This document shows, piece by piece, positions 26,004 through 34,241 of a DNA stretch of 64,000 nucleotides. How positions within the stretch are numbered: the stretch's first letter is position 1; each line of letters begins with the position of its first letter. The position numbers and the translations under genes were made by a program. Below the pieces are notes generated by a model, which made no database searches, was not told the DNA's origin, and was given only the letters and a program-made list of their open reading frames with translations. Source of the stretch: Bacillus sp. FJAT-22090 (GTDB lineage: Bacteria > Bacillota > Bacilli > Bacillales_A > Planococcaceae); assembly GCF_001278755.1 (NCBI RefSeq), contig NZ_CP012601.1, positions 930,001-994,000 on the forward strand, read 5' to 3'.

Positions 26004-27362
26004 TTAGTTATTCCATTGATTAGAAAGGAAGTATATTGCTTCTTCTATTGCTTCAATCGGAATCGCACCATAACCAATCATGACGAAATTATCTATTGCA
26101 TTCTTTTGATATGAAGTAGAGATGGGGTCAATAGCAACTCCAGCTTCTTGTGCAAGTTGAATGGCTTGCTTCTCATTAAGCCAATCAGGTAATTTCAACA
26201 CGATATGCAATCCTGCTGCATCTCCAATGATTTCGTATTCGGGACCTAAGATAGAGTTTATACTTGCAATTAATTTCTGCCTCTTTTTACGATACAATGT
26301 CCTCATTTTAGCAATATGTTTTGTGTATAATCCACTACTCATAAAATCCGCAATTACAAGTTGATCAATTTTAGAGACAGTAGTCTTTTGCTCACTGTAA
26401 TAAGTATTAAACTTGTCAATGAGAGATTTCGGTAAAATCATATAGCTTATCCGAACGGAAGGCATTAATGTTTTAGAAAATGTACCGAAATATATGACTC
26501 GTTGCAGTTGGTCAATTTGTGCTAATGGGGGAATAGGATTACCTTTATATCGAAATTCGGAATCATAGTCATCTTCAATGATATATGCATTGTTTTCCGT
26601 TGCCCATTTTAATAATGTAATTCTTCTTTCAATAGGCATAACTCCCCCTAAAGGAAATTGATGTGCAGGCGTAATATAGTATAACTGACAAGGCTCAACC
26701 GGTATGGTTGCTCCCTTTTCATCGGTTAGAACATGCTGAGTCGCTAATTGATTTTGATGAAATATTGTTGTGGCTCTCTTAAAACCTGGTTCTTCAATTG
26801 CCACTTTTACATTTCCGAAAAATCTGCATAGTTCTTGAAGTTGATGTTGTGTACCACTATACACATAGACTTGATCAAGGTCACAAGAAAAACCCCTTGA
26901 TTTTTCAACATAAAGTGCAATTTGCTCTCTTAATGAAAATTCACCTTGCCATTGCCCATTAGGTACCATATCAAAAACTAATAATTTCTTATATATTTTC
27001 AGCCATTCTTTAAGTGGAAACGCTTGTTCATCAACTTGGCCATTTTTAAAGTCGTATTGTATTTTCGATGCATGTTCAAAAGTTTTTGATTCAACTTTTT
27101 TATGGTAAATTCCCCAATCTACATCATAGGGGGAAATGAAATAGCCAGATCGCTCAACGCTATAAATATATCCCTCACTTGCTAATTGTTCATAAGCTTC
27201 TTTTACAGTATGGATACTTACATTTAAATTCGAGGATAGACATCTTTTAGAAGGTAATTTTTCATTGGCAGTCAATGATTGTTTTATGATCATATCTTTC
27301 AACTGCTCGTAAATATCAATATACTTTGGTTGTATATTCGAAAATGTAATTGTAATCTCCAA
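26004..27362 (-). CDS. MocR-type transcription regulator (GntR + aminotransferase)
   Basis: 452 residues. An N-terminal GntR winged helix (LKDMIIKQSLTANEKLPSKR, IHTVKEAYEQLASEGYIYSV) is fused to a fold-type I aminotransferase-like domain with YIIEDDYDSEFRYKG and the PLP-lysine motif FSKTLMPSVRI. MocR proteins use PLP or an amine as effector and usually control a divergent gene. Here the divergent gene at 27456 is a GNAT. TTG start with AGGAGGAG 5 bp upstream. Likely a normal chromosomal unit or a larger insert, not a cassette. Confidence 0.92.
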   Translation of the reverse strand: MEITITFSNIQPKYIDIYEQLKDMIIKQSLTANEKLPSKRCLSSNLNVSIHTVKEAYEQLASEGYIYSVERSGYFISPYDVDWGIYHKKVESKTFEHASKIQYDFKNGQVDEQAFPLKEWLKIYKKLLVFDMVPNGQWQGEFSLREQIALYVEKSRGFSCDLDQVYVYSGTQHQLQELCRFFGNVKVAIEEPGFKRATTIFHQNQLATQHVLTDEKGATIPVEPCQLYYITPAHQFPLGGVMPIERRITLLKWATENNAYIIEDDYDSEFRYKGNPIPPLAQIDQLQRVIYFGTFSKTLMPSVRISYMILPKSLIDKFNTYYSEQKTTVSKIDQLVIADFMSSGLYTKHIAKMRTLYRKKRQKLIASINSILGPEYEIIGDAAGLHIVLKLPDWLNEKQAIQLAQEAGVAIDPISTSYQKNAIDNFVMIGYGAIPIEAIEEAIYFLSNQWNN

Positions 27363-27375
27363 TAGTACTCCTCCT

Positions 27376-27417
27376 GGTATGGTTAAATAAACATTTTTTG
27401 ATACTGTTTATCATACC
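27376..27417. promoter_or_regulatory. Divergent intergenic region with inverted repeat
   Basis: GGTATG (27376-27381) and CATACC (27412-27417) flank the short gap between the MocR gene and the GNAT. It is the most likely operator for autoregulation and control of the divergent gene. The -10/-35 boxes are not clear enough to name. Confidence 0.5.
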
Positions 27418-27455
27418 AAATTTATTGTTAACTATAAATGAGGAGGGAAGAAGAA

Positions 27456-28037
27456 ATGAAGCAAATTTATTTGGAAAATGAAGTTGTGCACTTAAGACCC
27501 GTCTGTTTAGAAGACGTCGATGGTATATTGAAAGCTGCATATTACCCTGAGATTTGGGACCATATGTCGGTATCGTTATTAACAAGAGAATCCGTTCAGA
27601 TTTATGTTAAGAATGCAATTAAAGAACGTGAAGCTAATTTGTCTTACATGTTTGTTATAATCCATAAGGAATCAAACGAAATCATTGGAAGTACATCGTT
27701 TTTAGATATTGCGTACTCACATAAAAGATTAGAAATTGGTTCAACTTGGCTACAACCAGAATATTGGCGAACAAATGTCAATTCAAATTGTAAATATCTA
27801 TTATTACAATGTTGTTTTGAAAATCTTGGATTGAATCGGGTTCAAATTAAGACAGGACATGAAAATTATCGTTCACAAAATGCTATTGAACGATTAGGTG
27901 CTACAAAAGAAGGATGTTTAAGAAATCACATGATCAGGAGAGAAGGGACAATCCGTCATACAGTCATGTACAGCATTATAAAGGAAGAGTGGCCAGACAT
28001 TAAACAACGTTTCGTAAATGAATTATTAAACTACTAA
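27456..28037 (+). CDS. RimJ/RimL-type GNAT acetyltransferase
   Basis: 193 residues. RimL-like features: VHLRPVCLEDVDGILKAAYY, EIIGSTSFLDIAYSHKRLEI, GSTWLQPEYWRTNVNSNCKY, CFENLGLNRVQIKTGHENYR-SQNAIERLGATKEG. These enzymes acetylate protein N-termini, small amines or antibiotics. The start at 27456 has AGGAGGG upstream. Divergent from the MocR gene, so probably its regulatory target, and followed by a second GNAT 29 bp later, likely in the same operon. Confidence 0.9.
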   Translation: MKQIYLENEVVHLRPVCLEDVDGILKAAYYPEIWDHMSVSLLTRESVQIYVKNAIKEREANLSYMFVIIHKESNEIIGSTSFLDIAYSHKRLEIGSTWLQPEYWRTNVNSNCKYLLLQCCFENLGLNRVQIKTGHENYRSQNAIERLGATKEGCLRNHMIRREGTIRHTVMYSIIKEEWPDIKQRFVNELLNY

Positions 28038-28066
28038 TCATTATCAACAGTGGAAAGAGGTATAGC

Positions 28067-28495
28067 ATGTCTGAGAATATATTGGAGTTAAAAAGCCGGG
28101 AACAATGGTTAAAGGCATTTCCTATTATGAATCAATTACGTACTGATTTAACTGAAACAACATATCTTGAATTACTTAAAGATATGCAGAAAGATGGGTA
28201 TAAATTGATGGGGTTATTTGCAAACGGAAAAATTGTATTCTTGGCAGGATTCAGTTGGAGAGTTAACTTTTATAATAAACGACATATTTATATCTATGAT
28301 TTAGTAACAGATGAAGCAAACCGTTCTCATGGATATGGTGAGAAATTACTTACATATATACATAAATGGGCAAAAGAGAATAAGGCTGAATATGTAGCGC
28401 TAGAGTCCGGTATCCAGCGATTGAATACCCATCGTTTTTATGATGAAAAATTAAACTATGATAAATGGTGCTATTCTTTCAGAAAGTCATTATAG
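28067..28495 (+). CDS. GNAT family acetyltransferase
   Basis: 142 residues with the compact GNAT core: MGLFANGKIVFLAGFSWRVN, IYIYDLVTDEANRSHGYGEK (acetyl-CoA loop R-x-x-G-x-G) and AEYVALESGIQRLNTHRFYD-EKL. GAAAGAGG upstream. Probably cotranscribed with the preceding GNAT. Substrate unknown. Confidence 0.88.
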   Translation: MSENILELKSREQWLKAFPIMNQLRTDLTETTYLELLKDMQKDGYKLMGLFANGKIVFLAGFSWRVNFYNKRHIYIYDLVTDEANRSHGYGEKLLTYIHKWAKENKAEYVALESGIQRLNTHRFYDEKLNYDKWCYSFRKSL

Positions 28496-29180
28496 TATTT
28501 TCCCCCAAAAAAATGTAAGTTTTCGTATGACTTTGATTGCACTTCCAAGTTTAATGGTAGCAATTTTGTTTTATTATTTTATTAACTAGGAGGCTTTGAT
28601 CCAAGAAGGATTAAGTAACTAAATCAAACAAGTTTAACTCAGTAAATTAAGTATGATAAAGCCTGTTTAATCAAGGCTTTACGTAATATTAAAATCAACT
28701 CAGTTAAATAAAATTAACTCAAAAAAATAATTATGTGAGCAAATGTGTGAGCTTTTTGGAAAGCAAGTGATCATCTTTTAGAATATAGCTCATATTGAAA
28801 TGGATAGGTTTTCGTGATTGGTACGTTCATAACTGTAATTAGAATTAAACAAAAATTTTTAAAATGCTTAGTTATGTCTATTTTTGATGGTTGGTATTGA
28901 ATTTTAATAAAGGACTTTTTCATATGGTTTTTATTTATATAGAGTAGTGAGGTTTTTAAATTAAGGTGGGGTTGTTATAAGAAGGATTAACGCAAAAACG
29001 AGTGAAAATCGACCAAAAATGAAGAAATAAATGAAGATAGGGTAATTTTCAATCGAATTGAACCTGAATAAAAGGGTTTTTGAAGAAACTGATGAAACAA
29101 ATAGGAGTGTTGATTCTAGAAAAGGAATTAACCCTCTTTTTTTGAAATTATTGTACTAATGGGTTTTTTATTCAATTAGA
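28496..29180. other. AT-rich intergenic region without genes
   Basis: 685 bp with no credible gene. It holds two decayed copies of the terminator motif GTTGATCC...GGATTAAC (28594-28615 and 29109-29132, the latter followed by CCCTCTTTTTTT), and a third partial at about 28980. It could be a graveyard of cassette ends. Confidence 0.5.
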
Positions 29181-29210
29181 GCAACGTCTTTTAAGACGTT
29201 GCTACTTTTA
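29181..29210. terminator. Terminator downstream of the recombinase
   Basis: GCAACGTC-ttttaa-GACGTTGC with TA-CTTTTA on one side and a T-poor minus side; 4 bp beyond the recombinase stop region. Confidence 0.7.
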
Positions 29211-29213
29211 CAT

Positions 29214-30059
29214 TTAAAAGTACTTTTGATAATACTCTTTCCTTAGCCTCCCACTCAATTGAGCGTAGATCCTGGTGGTTTCACTTTTCTCATGCCCCAT
29301 AAGACTTTGTATGACTTCAATAGGAGCTCCATTATTCAACAAATGAGTTGCATAGCTGTGCCTAAGTTGGTGTGGATGAATCTCTTTATTAATTTCAGCA
29401 CGATTGGAGATCCGCTTGATGATGTATCGCATTTGGGCGACACTCATTTTATGTGGCTGCCTTGCTGTGACAAAGATAGCAGGATTATGGTCATTCCGGC
29501 TTTCCATATAACGTTTAAGCCATATGTCGCAACGTGTATTAAAATAAACTTCCCTTTCCTTATCACCTTTTCCTCTAACAATCGCGGATTGATTGGACCA
29601 ATTAATATGGTTCTTTTCTAACGCAACAATTTCTCCAATTCGACAACCGGTAGAAAACATGAATTCGAAAATCGCTTTTTCCATTAGGGAATGACATGAT
29701 TCACGAAGGTGTTCAATCTCCCTTTCGGTTAAATACTTGGGTATCCGCTTCCCTACTTTGAATTCTTTAATTTTGGAAGTTGGATTCTTACTCAGGTATC
29801 CTTCTTCATGAGACCAACGAAAAAATGATTTCATAAAGCGGATACGATGTGCTAGACTGGCTGGTTTTAAATGCTTGCCGGATTTTGCAAGATAGTCCTT
29901 CAGTTGATTTGTATCCAGCATTTCCATCTCTACATCCTTAAAATAACCAATTAGTAGCAAATACTGTAACTGGTAGGCCTTCAACGTTTGCGGCGAAAAG
30001 CCCTCTATTCTTTTATCAGCTTCAAACGAAGCCCATGCATTTGACAGTAACAATTCCAT
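29214..30059 (-). CDS. Tyrosine recombinase, candidate cassette integrase
   Basis: 281 residues. A SAM-like N-terminal DNA-binding domain (residues 5-95: SPQTLKAYQLQYLLLIGYF, LAHRIRFMKSFFRWSHEEGY) and a catalytic domain with Arg140 (STGCRIGEI), Lys164 region (RGKGDKER), His230 and Arg233 (HPHQLRHSYATHLL), His256 (LMGHEKSETT) and nucleophile Tyr265. Arg140 to Arg233 is 93 residues, Xer-like and about 40 shorter than class 1 IntI, so the IntI-specific helix between these boxes is absent. AGGGGG abuts the ATG; a TTG two codons later has better spacing. It is divergent from the plus-strand cassettes with a single simple site just upstream. Inference: the enzyme that moves cassettes here. Confidence 0.9.
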   Translation of the reverse strand: MELLLSNAWASFEADKRIEGFSPQTLKAYQLQYLLLIGYFKDVEMEMLDTNQLKDYLAKSGKHLKPASLAHRIRFMKSFFRWSHEEGYLSKNPTSKIKEFKVGKRIPKYLTEREIEHLRESCHSLMEKAIFEFMFSTGCRIGEIVALEKNHINWSNQSAIVRGKGDKEREVYFNTRCDIWLKRYMESRNDHNPAIFVTARQPHKMSVAQMRYIIKRISNRAEINKEIHPHQLRHSYATHLLNNGAPIEVIQSLMGHEKSETTRIYAQLSGRLRKEYYQKYF

Positions 30060-30125
30060 TCCCCCTAAAATAGTAATATTAAAAGGAGTATTGCCAACTT
30101 AATAGAATTATAGACATAGGGTGTA

Positions 30126-30152
30126 TTTTTACTAACGACGGGTTAGTTGAAG
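30126..30152 (+). repeat. Candidate attI-like simple site
   Basis: TTTTTACTAACGACGGG, TTAGTTGAAG: a single arm of B type with core CGACGGG, about 65 bp upstream of the divergent recombinase start and 53 bp before the first cassette gene. No inverted partner arm nearby, as expected for an attI rather than an attC. Confidence 0.65.
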
Positions 30153-30204
30153 AAGAAATTAAAGAACATAAAGGTAAGATTAATATAATATTAGGGAGAT
30201 TCAA

Positions 30205-30855
30205 ATGCAGAAAAAAGGAACTTTATTATTAACGACATTAACTATTATTGTTTTGTTATCAGGGTGTATAGATACAGTGGAAAACAGTGATAAATTGGAT
30301 GAAAAAAACGCTTCGAAACAACTTATTGAAGAGAAAGAAATTCAGATAAGGGAACTAGAAGAGAAGAATGAGGAACTTCAAGATACATTGTCTAGTATTG
30401 AAACGGATTTTAAATATACGAAAGAGGAAGCCGATTATTATAATCAATTGATTGATGACCTTATAAGTGATTATAGTGAAACTCAATTAAAAGATTTAGC
30501 AAAAAAGTTATGGGATTATGAGTTAGAAGTAAATGGATTAGCTATACCGAGAGACGGTATAGTAGAAGTACAGAACAACACAATCGAAATTTCTTTGATA
30601 CAAAGGCAACCAGCTTATGTTGTATTACCAGATGATATTTTTATGCAAGGAAAAATTAGTGGCAATTATAATGAACATTTAAAATTTAACACTAATCCTT
30701 CTGAAACATATTTCACTGATGGAACAGTTGTTACGGGGGTACATCACAAATTTATCGATGTGGAAAAAGGTGCAACTATTTCATTCTCTATTACAGAAGA
30801 GTTAAAGATTAGTTTGGGTTTAGACACCTCGGAGATTACGATTAAAAACAGTTAA
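30205..30855 (+). CDS. Coiled-coil lipoprotein, first cassette after the attI-like site
   Basis: 216 residues. Lipobox LLSGC at Cys21, a coiled coil over about 38-75 (LIEEKEIQIRELEEKNEELQ), then a beta-rich domain with IEISLIQRQPAYVVLPDDIF and GTVVTGVHHKFIDVEKGATI.. features. Anchored on the outer membrane face. Unknown role. AGGGAG precedes the ATG. Being next to the attI-like site it would be the most recently inserted cassette in an integron model, although the site after it is decayed. Confidence 0.75.
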   Translation: MQKKGTLLLTTLTIIVLLSGCIDTVENSDKLDEKNASKQLIEEKEIQIRELEEKNEELQDTLSSIETDFKYTKEEADYYNQLIDDLISDYSETQLKDLAKKLWDYELEVNGLAIPRDGIVEVQNNTIEISLIQRQPAYVVLPDDIFMQGKISGNYNEHLKFNTNPSETYFTDGTVVTGVHHKFIDVEKGATISFSITEELKISLGLDTSEITIKNS

Positions 30856-30887
30856 ATAATTCATCAAATTAATTTCTTATGCAAACG

Positions 30888-31013
30888 GGTAACATATTTA
30901 AAGGGTTCGGATAAACTTTTGGTGTTTAGGATACATCAAATTTCGATGGGATCACACGAATTTTTACGCCCATAACATCAAGAAGATTTCGGAAATTTAC
31001 TATGTCAACTTGC
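30888..31013 (+). repeat. Decayed long-type attC-like site
   Basis: Order of motifs kept but worn: CAAACGGGT, ACATCAAATTTCGATGG, ATTTTTACGCCCATAACATC, AAGAAGATTTCGG. Arm B is unrecognisable. Confidence 0.6.
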
Positions 31014-31015
31014 TC

Positions 31016-31150
31016 TTAATTATCATTTTCCTTCTTCTCTTGGTCAGATAAACTCCTAAATGCCTTAATTTGAAGACCTTTCGATTCTTAACCTGCTGAC
31101 TTATTTAAGGTGTTCCCACAAGCCGAAACAATCGCTAATGCAAGTAGACA
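31016..31150 (-). pseudogene. Remnant of a small lipoprotein gene
   Basis: On minus a 45-codon frame reads CLLALAIVSACGNTLNKSAG, a TAA, then GLQIKAFRSLSDQEKKEND. A lipobox-like LAIVSAC is present. No start codon with ribosome site; broken by the stop. Confidence 0.4.
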
Positions 31151-31205
31151 CTATAACTGATGTGATTTAGAGTGAAAAATCGTAGATTTAGAAGGTAGTG
31201 ATTAG

Positions 31206-31697
31206 GTGAAAAAATTAGGAATAATCATTTTAGTTTTGTTATTTGTTATAGGCTGTTCAAATGAAGATGAAACGAAGCAAGTCGTTTCTAAACACGAGAA
31301 AAAGATAGAAGAGCAACAAAAGGAAATCCAGAAATTAGAAGACGAGTTACAACAAGTAAAAACAGAATATAGCGTGTTTTTACAGCAAGCTGATAACAAG
31401 TCCAGGGCTATTATGCGTTTAATTGCAAACGGTAAATTTGAAGAGTTAAAGAAAGAATACCAGGTTGAGTTTGAAGTAACAGATGACGCATTAGATTTTG
31501 GAGTACCAGAATCAAATATTCCATTTCGAATCGATCTAGCTAGACATCCTATGTTTGTATCATCCTTTAATAAACACTCTGAAGCCAAAGAAATCAGTTA
31601 TTATATTGATAATCTTGAGACAGAGGAAAGAACTTTAATAACGATGCATTTTGATAAAGATGGTACATTCAATTTTATTTTTTTAGGAGATAGATAA
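31206..31697 (+). CDS. Coiled-coil lipoprotein
   Basis: 163 residues from GTG. Lipobox VIGC at Cys17, coiled coil 25-60 (KHEKKIEEQQKEIQKLEDEL), then a domain ending EERTLITMHFDKDGTFNFIF. Overall plan matches the lipoprotein at 30205 (signal, coiled coil, beta domain), though the sequences differ. Surface-anchored; role unknown. No repeat separates it from the next gene. Confidence 0.75.
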   Translation: MKKLGIIILVLLFVIGCSNEDETKQVVSKHEKKIEEQQKEIQKLEDELQQVKTEYSVFLQQADNKSRAIMRLIANGKFEELKKEYQVEFEVTDDALDFGVPESNIPFRIDLARHPMFVSSFNKHSEAKEISYYIDNLETEERTLITMHFDKDGTFNFIFLGDR

Positions 31698-31705
31698 GTG
31701 GAATA

Positions 31706-31740
31706 CAGAATACCGGATGCACCCGATATTCTGCATTTTT
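31706..31740 (+). terminator. Terminator
   Basis: CAGAATACCGG-atgca-CCCGATATTCTG then CATTTTT, after the coiled-coil lipoprotein. Confidence 0.75.
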
Positions 31741-31806
31741 AATTTTTGATGTCTGTATCGGTACGAAAAATAACATATTTTAAAAAAAATGAAAAGTGGG
31801 TTATTG

Positions 31807-32787
31807 ATGAAAAAAAGTTACTTATTGTTGTTCCTGTTTTTAGTATTAGTGGGATGTCAAAATGAAATCGACGTTTCCAAACAGAATGAAGATCACTCAC
31901 AGAATGACATTCAGGAAGAAGTTGAAACAGTAGAATACACAAAAATTCCTGCTTCCCTTCTCAATGAAATTTCTCAGCAAATCGGTATTCCTTCCGAAGA
32001 AGTTACAGAGGATGACTTATTAAAAGTAAAATCTATGAATATTACTAGTCAAAATAATGATGATGTGACTGCTCTATCTGAAATGAAAAATCTAGAAAGC
32101 CTTTACGTGTCTGCCCCTATTGATGTTAGCTCTATAAGTGAATTAAGCAACATTAAATATTTGTATCTCATGAATATGAACAACCCAATAACAAAGTTTG
32201 ATTTTTTAAGATCACATGAACAATTAAACACTTTAGATTTACAAAATACTGGGCTTGAGGATTTGAAAGAGTTTCCTACGCTTAAAAAAATTAAAAACCT
32301 ATATTTAGTTGATAATCAGATAAAAGATTTAGTTCCATTAGGGAAGTTGATTTCGCTTGAAGAACTAGATATCACCAACAATCAAATTACATCACTTTCT
32401 CCACTGGAAAACCTTGAAAATCTCCATAGTCTTTCAGTAAACAATAACCCGATTACAGATGCTACACCAATTGGAAGTTTGAGCTCTCTTCTTTTTCTTT
32501 CTATGAATGGAATACCTATAGATTCGATTGAATTCGTGCAAGAGTTGAATAAACTAGAGCGTTTGCAAATTACAGATACAGAGGTATCTGATTTATCAGT
32601 TTTAGAGAATTTAAAGAGTCTAAGCTATTTAGATATTCGCAATACAAATGTGACCTCAATTCAAGCACTGAGCAAACTAGAGAATTTGCATATTTTACTG
32701 CTTAATAAAGATAAAGTTAAGGATTGGAAGCTACTAGAGGACAAAGAAGAATTACGCATATCTGAAACAGTTATATTCGCGGAGTAA
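31807..32787 (+). CDS. Leucine-rich-repeat lipoprotein
   Basis: 326 residues. Lipobox VLVGC at Cys17, short linker, then internalin-like LRRs of about 22 residues from 80 to 310 (LNTLDLQNTGLEDLKEFPTL, KNLYLVDNQIKDLVPLGKL, LEELDITNNQITSLSPLENL). Extracellular, membrane-anchored protein-binding solenoid. Ligand unknown. It is smaller than, and not a copy of, the secreted LRR protein at 306. The start at 31807 puts the signal peptide at the N-terminus. Confidence 0.85.
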   Translation: MKKSYLLLFLFLVLVGCQNEIDVSKQNEDHSQNDIQEEVETVEYTKIPASLLNEISQQIGIPSEEVTEDDLLKVKSMNITSQNNDDVTALSEMKNLESLYVSAPIDVSSISELSNIKYLYLMNMNNPITKFDFLRSHEQLNTLDLQNTGLEDLKEFPTLKKIKNLYLVDNQIKDLVPLGKLISLEELDITNNQITSLSPLENLENLHSLSVNNNPITDATPIGSLSSLLFLSMNGIPIDSIEFVQELNKLERLQITDTEVSDLSVLENLKSLSYLDIRNTNVTSIQALSKLENLHILLLNKDKVKDWKLLEDKEELRISETVIFAE

Positions 32788-32883
32788 AAATAAAGACTTG
32801 CTTTAAAAAGACCTACAAAAATAAACTTTTATAGGGGGCTCTTATCTGTAATCTCTAATCGTGATAAGTTTCGGTTATCGAAT

Positions 32884-32971
32884 ATTTAACTAACGGGTGC
32901 TTTATTTAAACAATTGGCTGCCTGTAAAGGTAGCTTTTTCTTATTGAACTAACGGGGCAGGTTAGTTGAAG
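32884..32971 (+). repeat. attC-like site, short type S3
   Basis: ATTTAACTAACGGGTGC, TTTATTTAAAC, hairpin GGCTGCCTGTAAAGGTAGC with T5, arm B CGGGGCAGG ending GTTGAAG. Confidence 0.9.
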
Positions 32972-33001
32972 AAAGGGAGAAGAATAAGGGGGTGTATAAT
33001 T

Positions 33002-33499
33002 ATGAAAAAATATTTTTTAATAGGATTAACAGTGTTCATATTTGGCTGTGAACCTGATGAACAGAAAGTTGAATCAGAAGAAATCGAATCATTTGAGACT
33101 CGAATTGTAAGCGAAGAGGTAGAAATTTTAGAGGGCGCTTATTTAGCTGAAGATATTGAAGTAGATGTTACTGGGGATGGTGAAGAGGACAAAATTCTTC
33201 TGTATATTTCTCCACCTCCGATTTTTGATGATAATGGAAATGCTGCTTGGGATGACACTCATATTTGGCAATTATTAGTAAAGGACGAAGAAGAATCATA
33301 CGCCTTATTTAATGGCGATGTTCGTGGTACATTAGACTTTTGGATTATTGAAAAAGAAAATCGAAATGAGATTATACTGTTAAGCGATGGGCAAAGCCTA
33401 ATGATGTATCGATACAAGTTTGATAAAGATGGATTTGATAAAGAAGAAATTTTATTAGAGGATTCTAATATTGTTAAACGTTCTTTATCGGAATGGTGA
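33002..33499 (+). CDS. Lipoprotein, paralogue of 44995
   Basis: 165 residues. Lipobox IFGC at Cys16. The mature domain VEILEGAYLAEDIEVDVTGD, ILLYISPPPIFDDNGNAAWD, DTHIWQLLVKDEEESYALFN aligns along its length with the protein at 44995 (LAEDVKVDLTGDGVEEEILL; WDDSHFWQLLVKDGTSTYPL). The D-x-T-G-D-G motif resembles calcium-binding loops of VCBS/dockerin-like repeats. Surface lipoprotein of unknown role. Start 33002 chosen for AAGGGGG upstream. Confidence 0.8.
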   Translation: MKKYFLIGLTVFIFGCEPDEQKVESEEIESFETRIVSEEVEILEGAYLAEDIEVDVTGDGEEDKILLYISPPPIFDDNGNAAWDDTHIWQLLVKDEEESYALFNGDVRGTLDFWIIEKENRNEIILLSDGQSLMMYRYKFDKDGFDKEEILLEDSNIVKRSLSEW

Positions 33500-33516
33500 A
33501 AAGTTTCTCGGAAGTT

Positions 33517-33556
33517 CTTCAACTAACGGGTGTTTTAGCTAAACAAGACCATCATT
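33517..33556 (+). repeat. attC-like site, truncated (arm A only)
   Basis: CTTCAACTAACGGGTG, TTTTAGCTAAACAAGACC, ATCATTT, then the sequence breaks into an unrelated terminator and the sigma-factor genes. Confidence 0.75.
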
Positions 33557-33562
33557 TATAGC

Positions 33563-33598
33563 CGTCTTTCATCCAAAATGGATGAAAGACGTTTTTTA
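33563..33598 (+). terminator. Terminator
   Basis: CGTCTTTCATCC-aaaat-GGATGAAAGACG then TTTTTTATT, right at the truncated attC junction. Confidence 0.9.
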
Positions 33599-33698
33599 TT
33601 CGATAAAACAGTAAATAAATCTTTCTTAAATAGAAAAATCAAATTTTTTTGAGAGGAAATAGGGATTTGTTCGTTATAGTAGTAAGGAGGTGATTCGG

Positions 33699-34241
33699 AT
33701 GGAGATGGATGAAGTGATTGCAAGAGTAAAGAACGGAGAAGAACATTACTTTGCACACGTTATCAAACATTATGAACAGAAAGTATTTAGCACTGTTTTA
33801 CGTATTGTCCGTAATCGTACTGTTGCAGAAGATATCGTTCAGGATATTTTTATAAAAGTGTACTATAGCCTACATAAGTATAAAAAAACTGGGTCATTTA
33901 ATGCATGGCTCTATCGAATTGTGGTCAATAATTGTTTTGATCATTTACGAAAACACAAGTATCAAACGACACCAATCGATATCGAAGTAACGGATAGTCG
34001 TTTTCCGGAAAAAATATTGTTATTACGTGAAAAAAATGAGCAGCTAGAGCAGCTTCTTCAGCAGTTAGATGAAACCGAATATTTTGTATTGTTATTGAAA
34101 TATGTGAATGGGCTTAGCTACGATGAAATTGGGCATGTGCTACAAATTTCTTTAAACGACGTTCGTAACAAACTGCACCGTAGTAAAAGAAAACTAAGGT
34201 CAATCGGAACGACAAAAGGAGGTTTTTATTATGAAATGTGA
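33699..34241 (+). CDS. ECF sigma factor
   Basis: 180 residues with region 2 (YFAHVIKHYEQKVFSTVLRI, AEDIVQDIFIKVYYSLHKYK, FNAWLYRIVVNNCFDHLRKH) and region 4 (LDETEYFVLLLKYVNGLSYD-EIGHVLQISLNDVRNKLHRSKRKL). Directs RNA polymerase to stress or envelope genes. AAGGAGGTG fixes the start at 33699. Its 3' end overlaps the anti-sigma gene by 11 bp, the usual coupling. Conserved partner genes beyond the anti-sigma factor are absent. Confidence 0.93.
   Translation: MEMDEVIARVKNGEEHYFAHVIKHYEQKVFSTVLRIVRNRTVAEDIVQDIFIKVYYSLHKYKKTGSFNAWLYRIVVNNCFDHLRKHKYQTTPIDIEVTDSRFPEKILLLREKNEQLEQLLQQLDETEYFVLLLKYVNGLSYDEIGHVLQISLNDVRNKLHRSKRKLRSIGTTKGGFYYEM

Noticed and set aside
29214-30059. Calling the recombinase a true IntI
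   Set aside because: The spacing between the two arginine boxes is Xer-like and the IntI-specific extra segment is not visible, so only an integron-like role is proposed.
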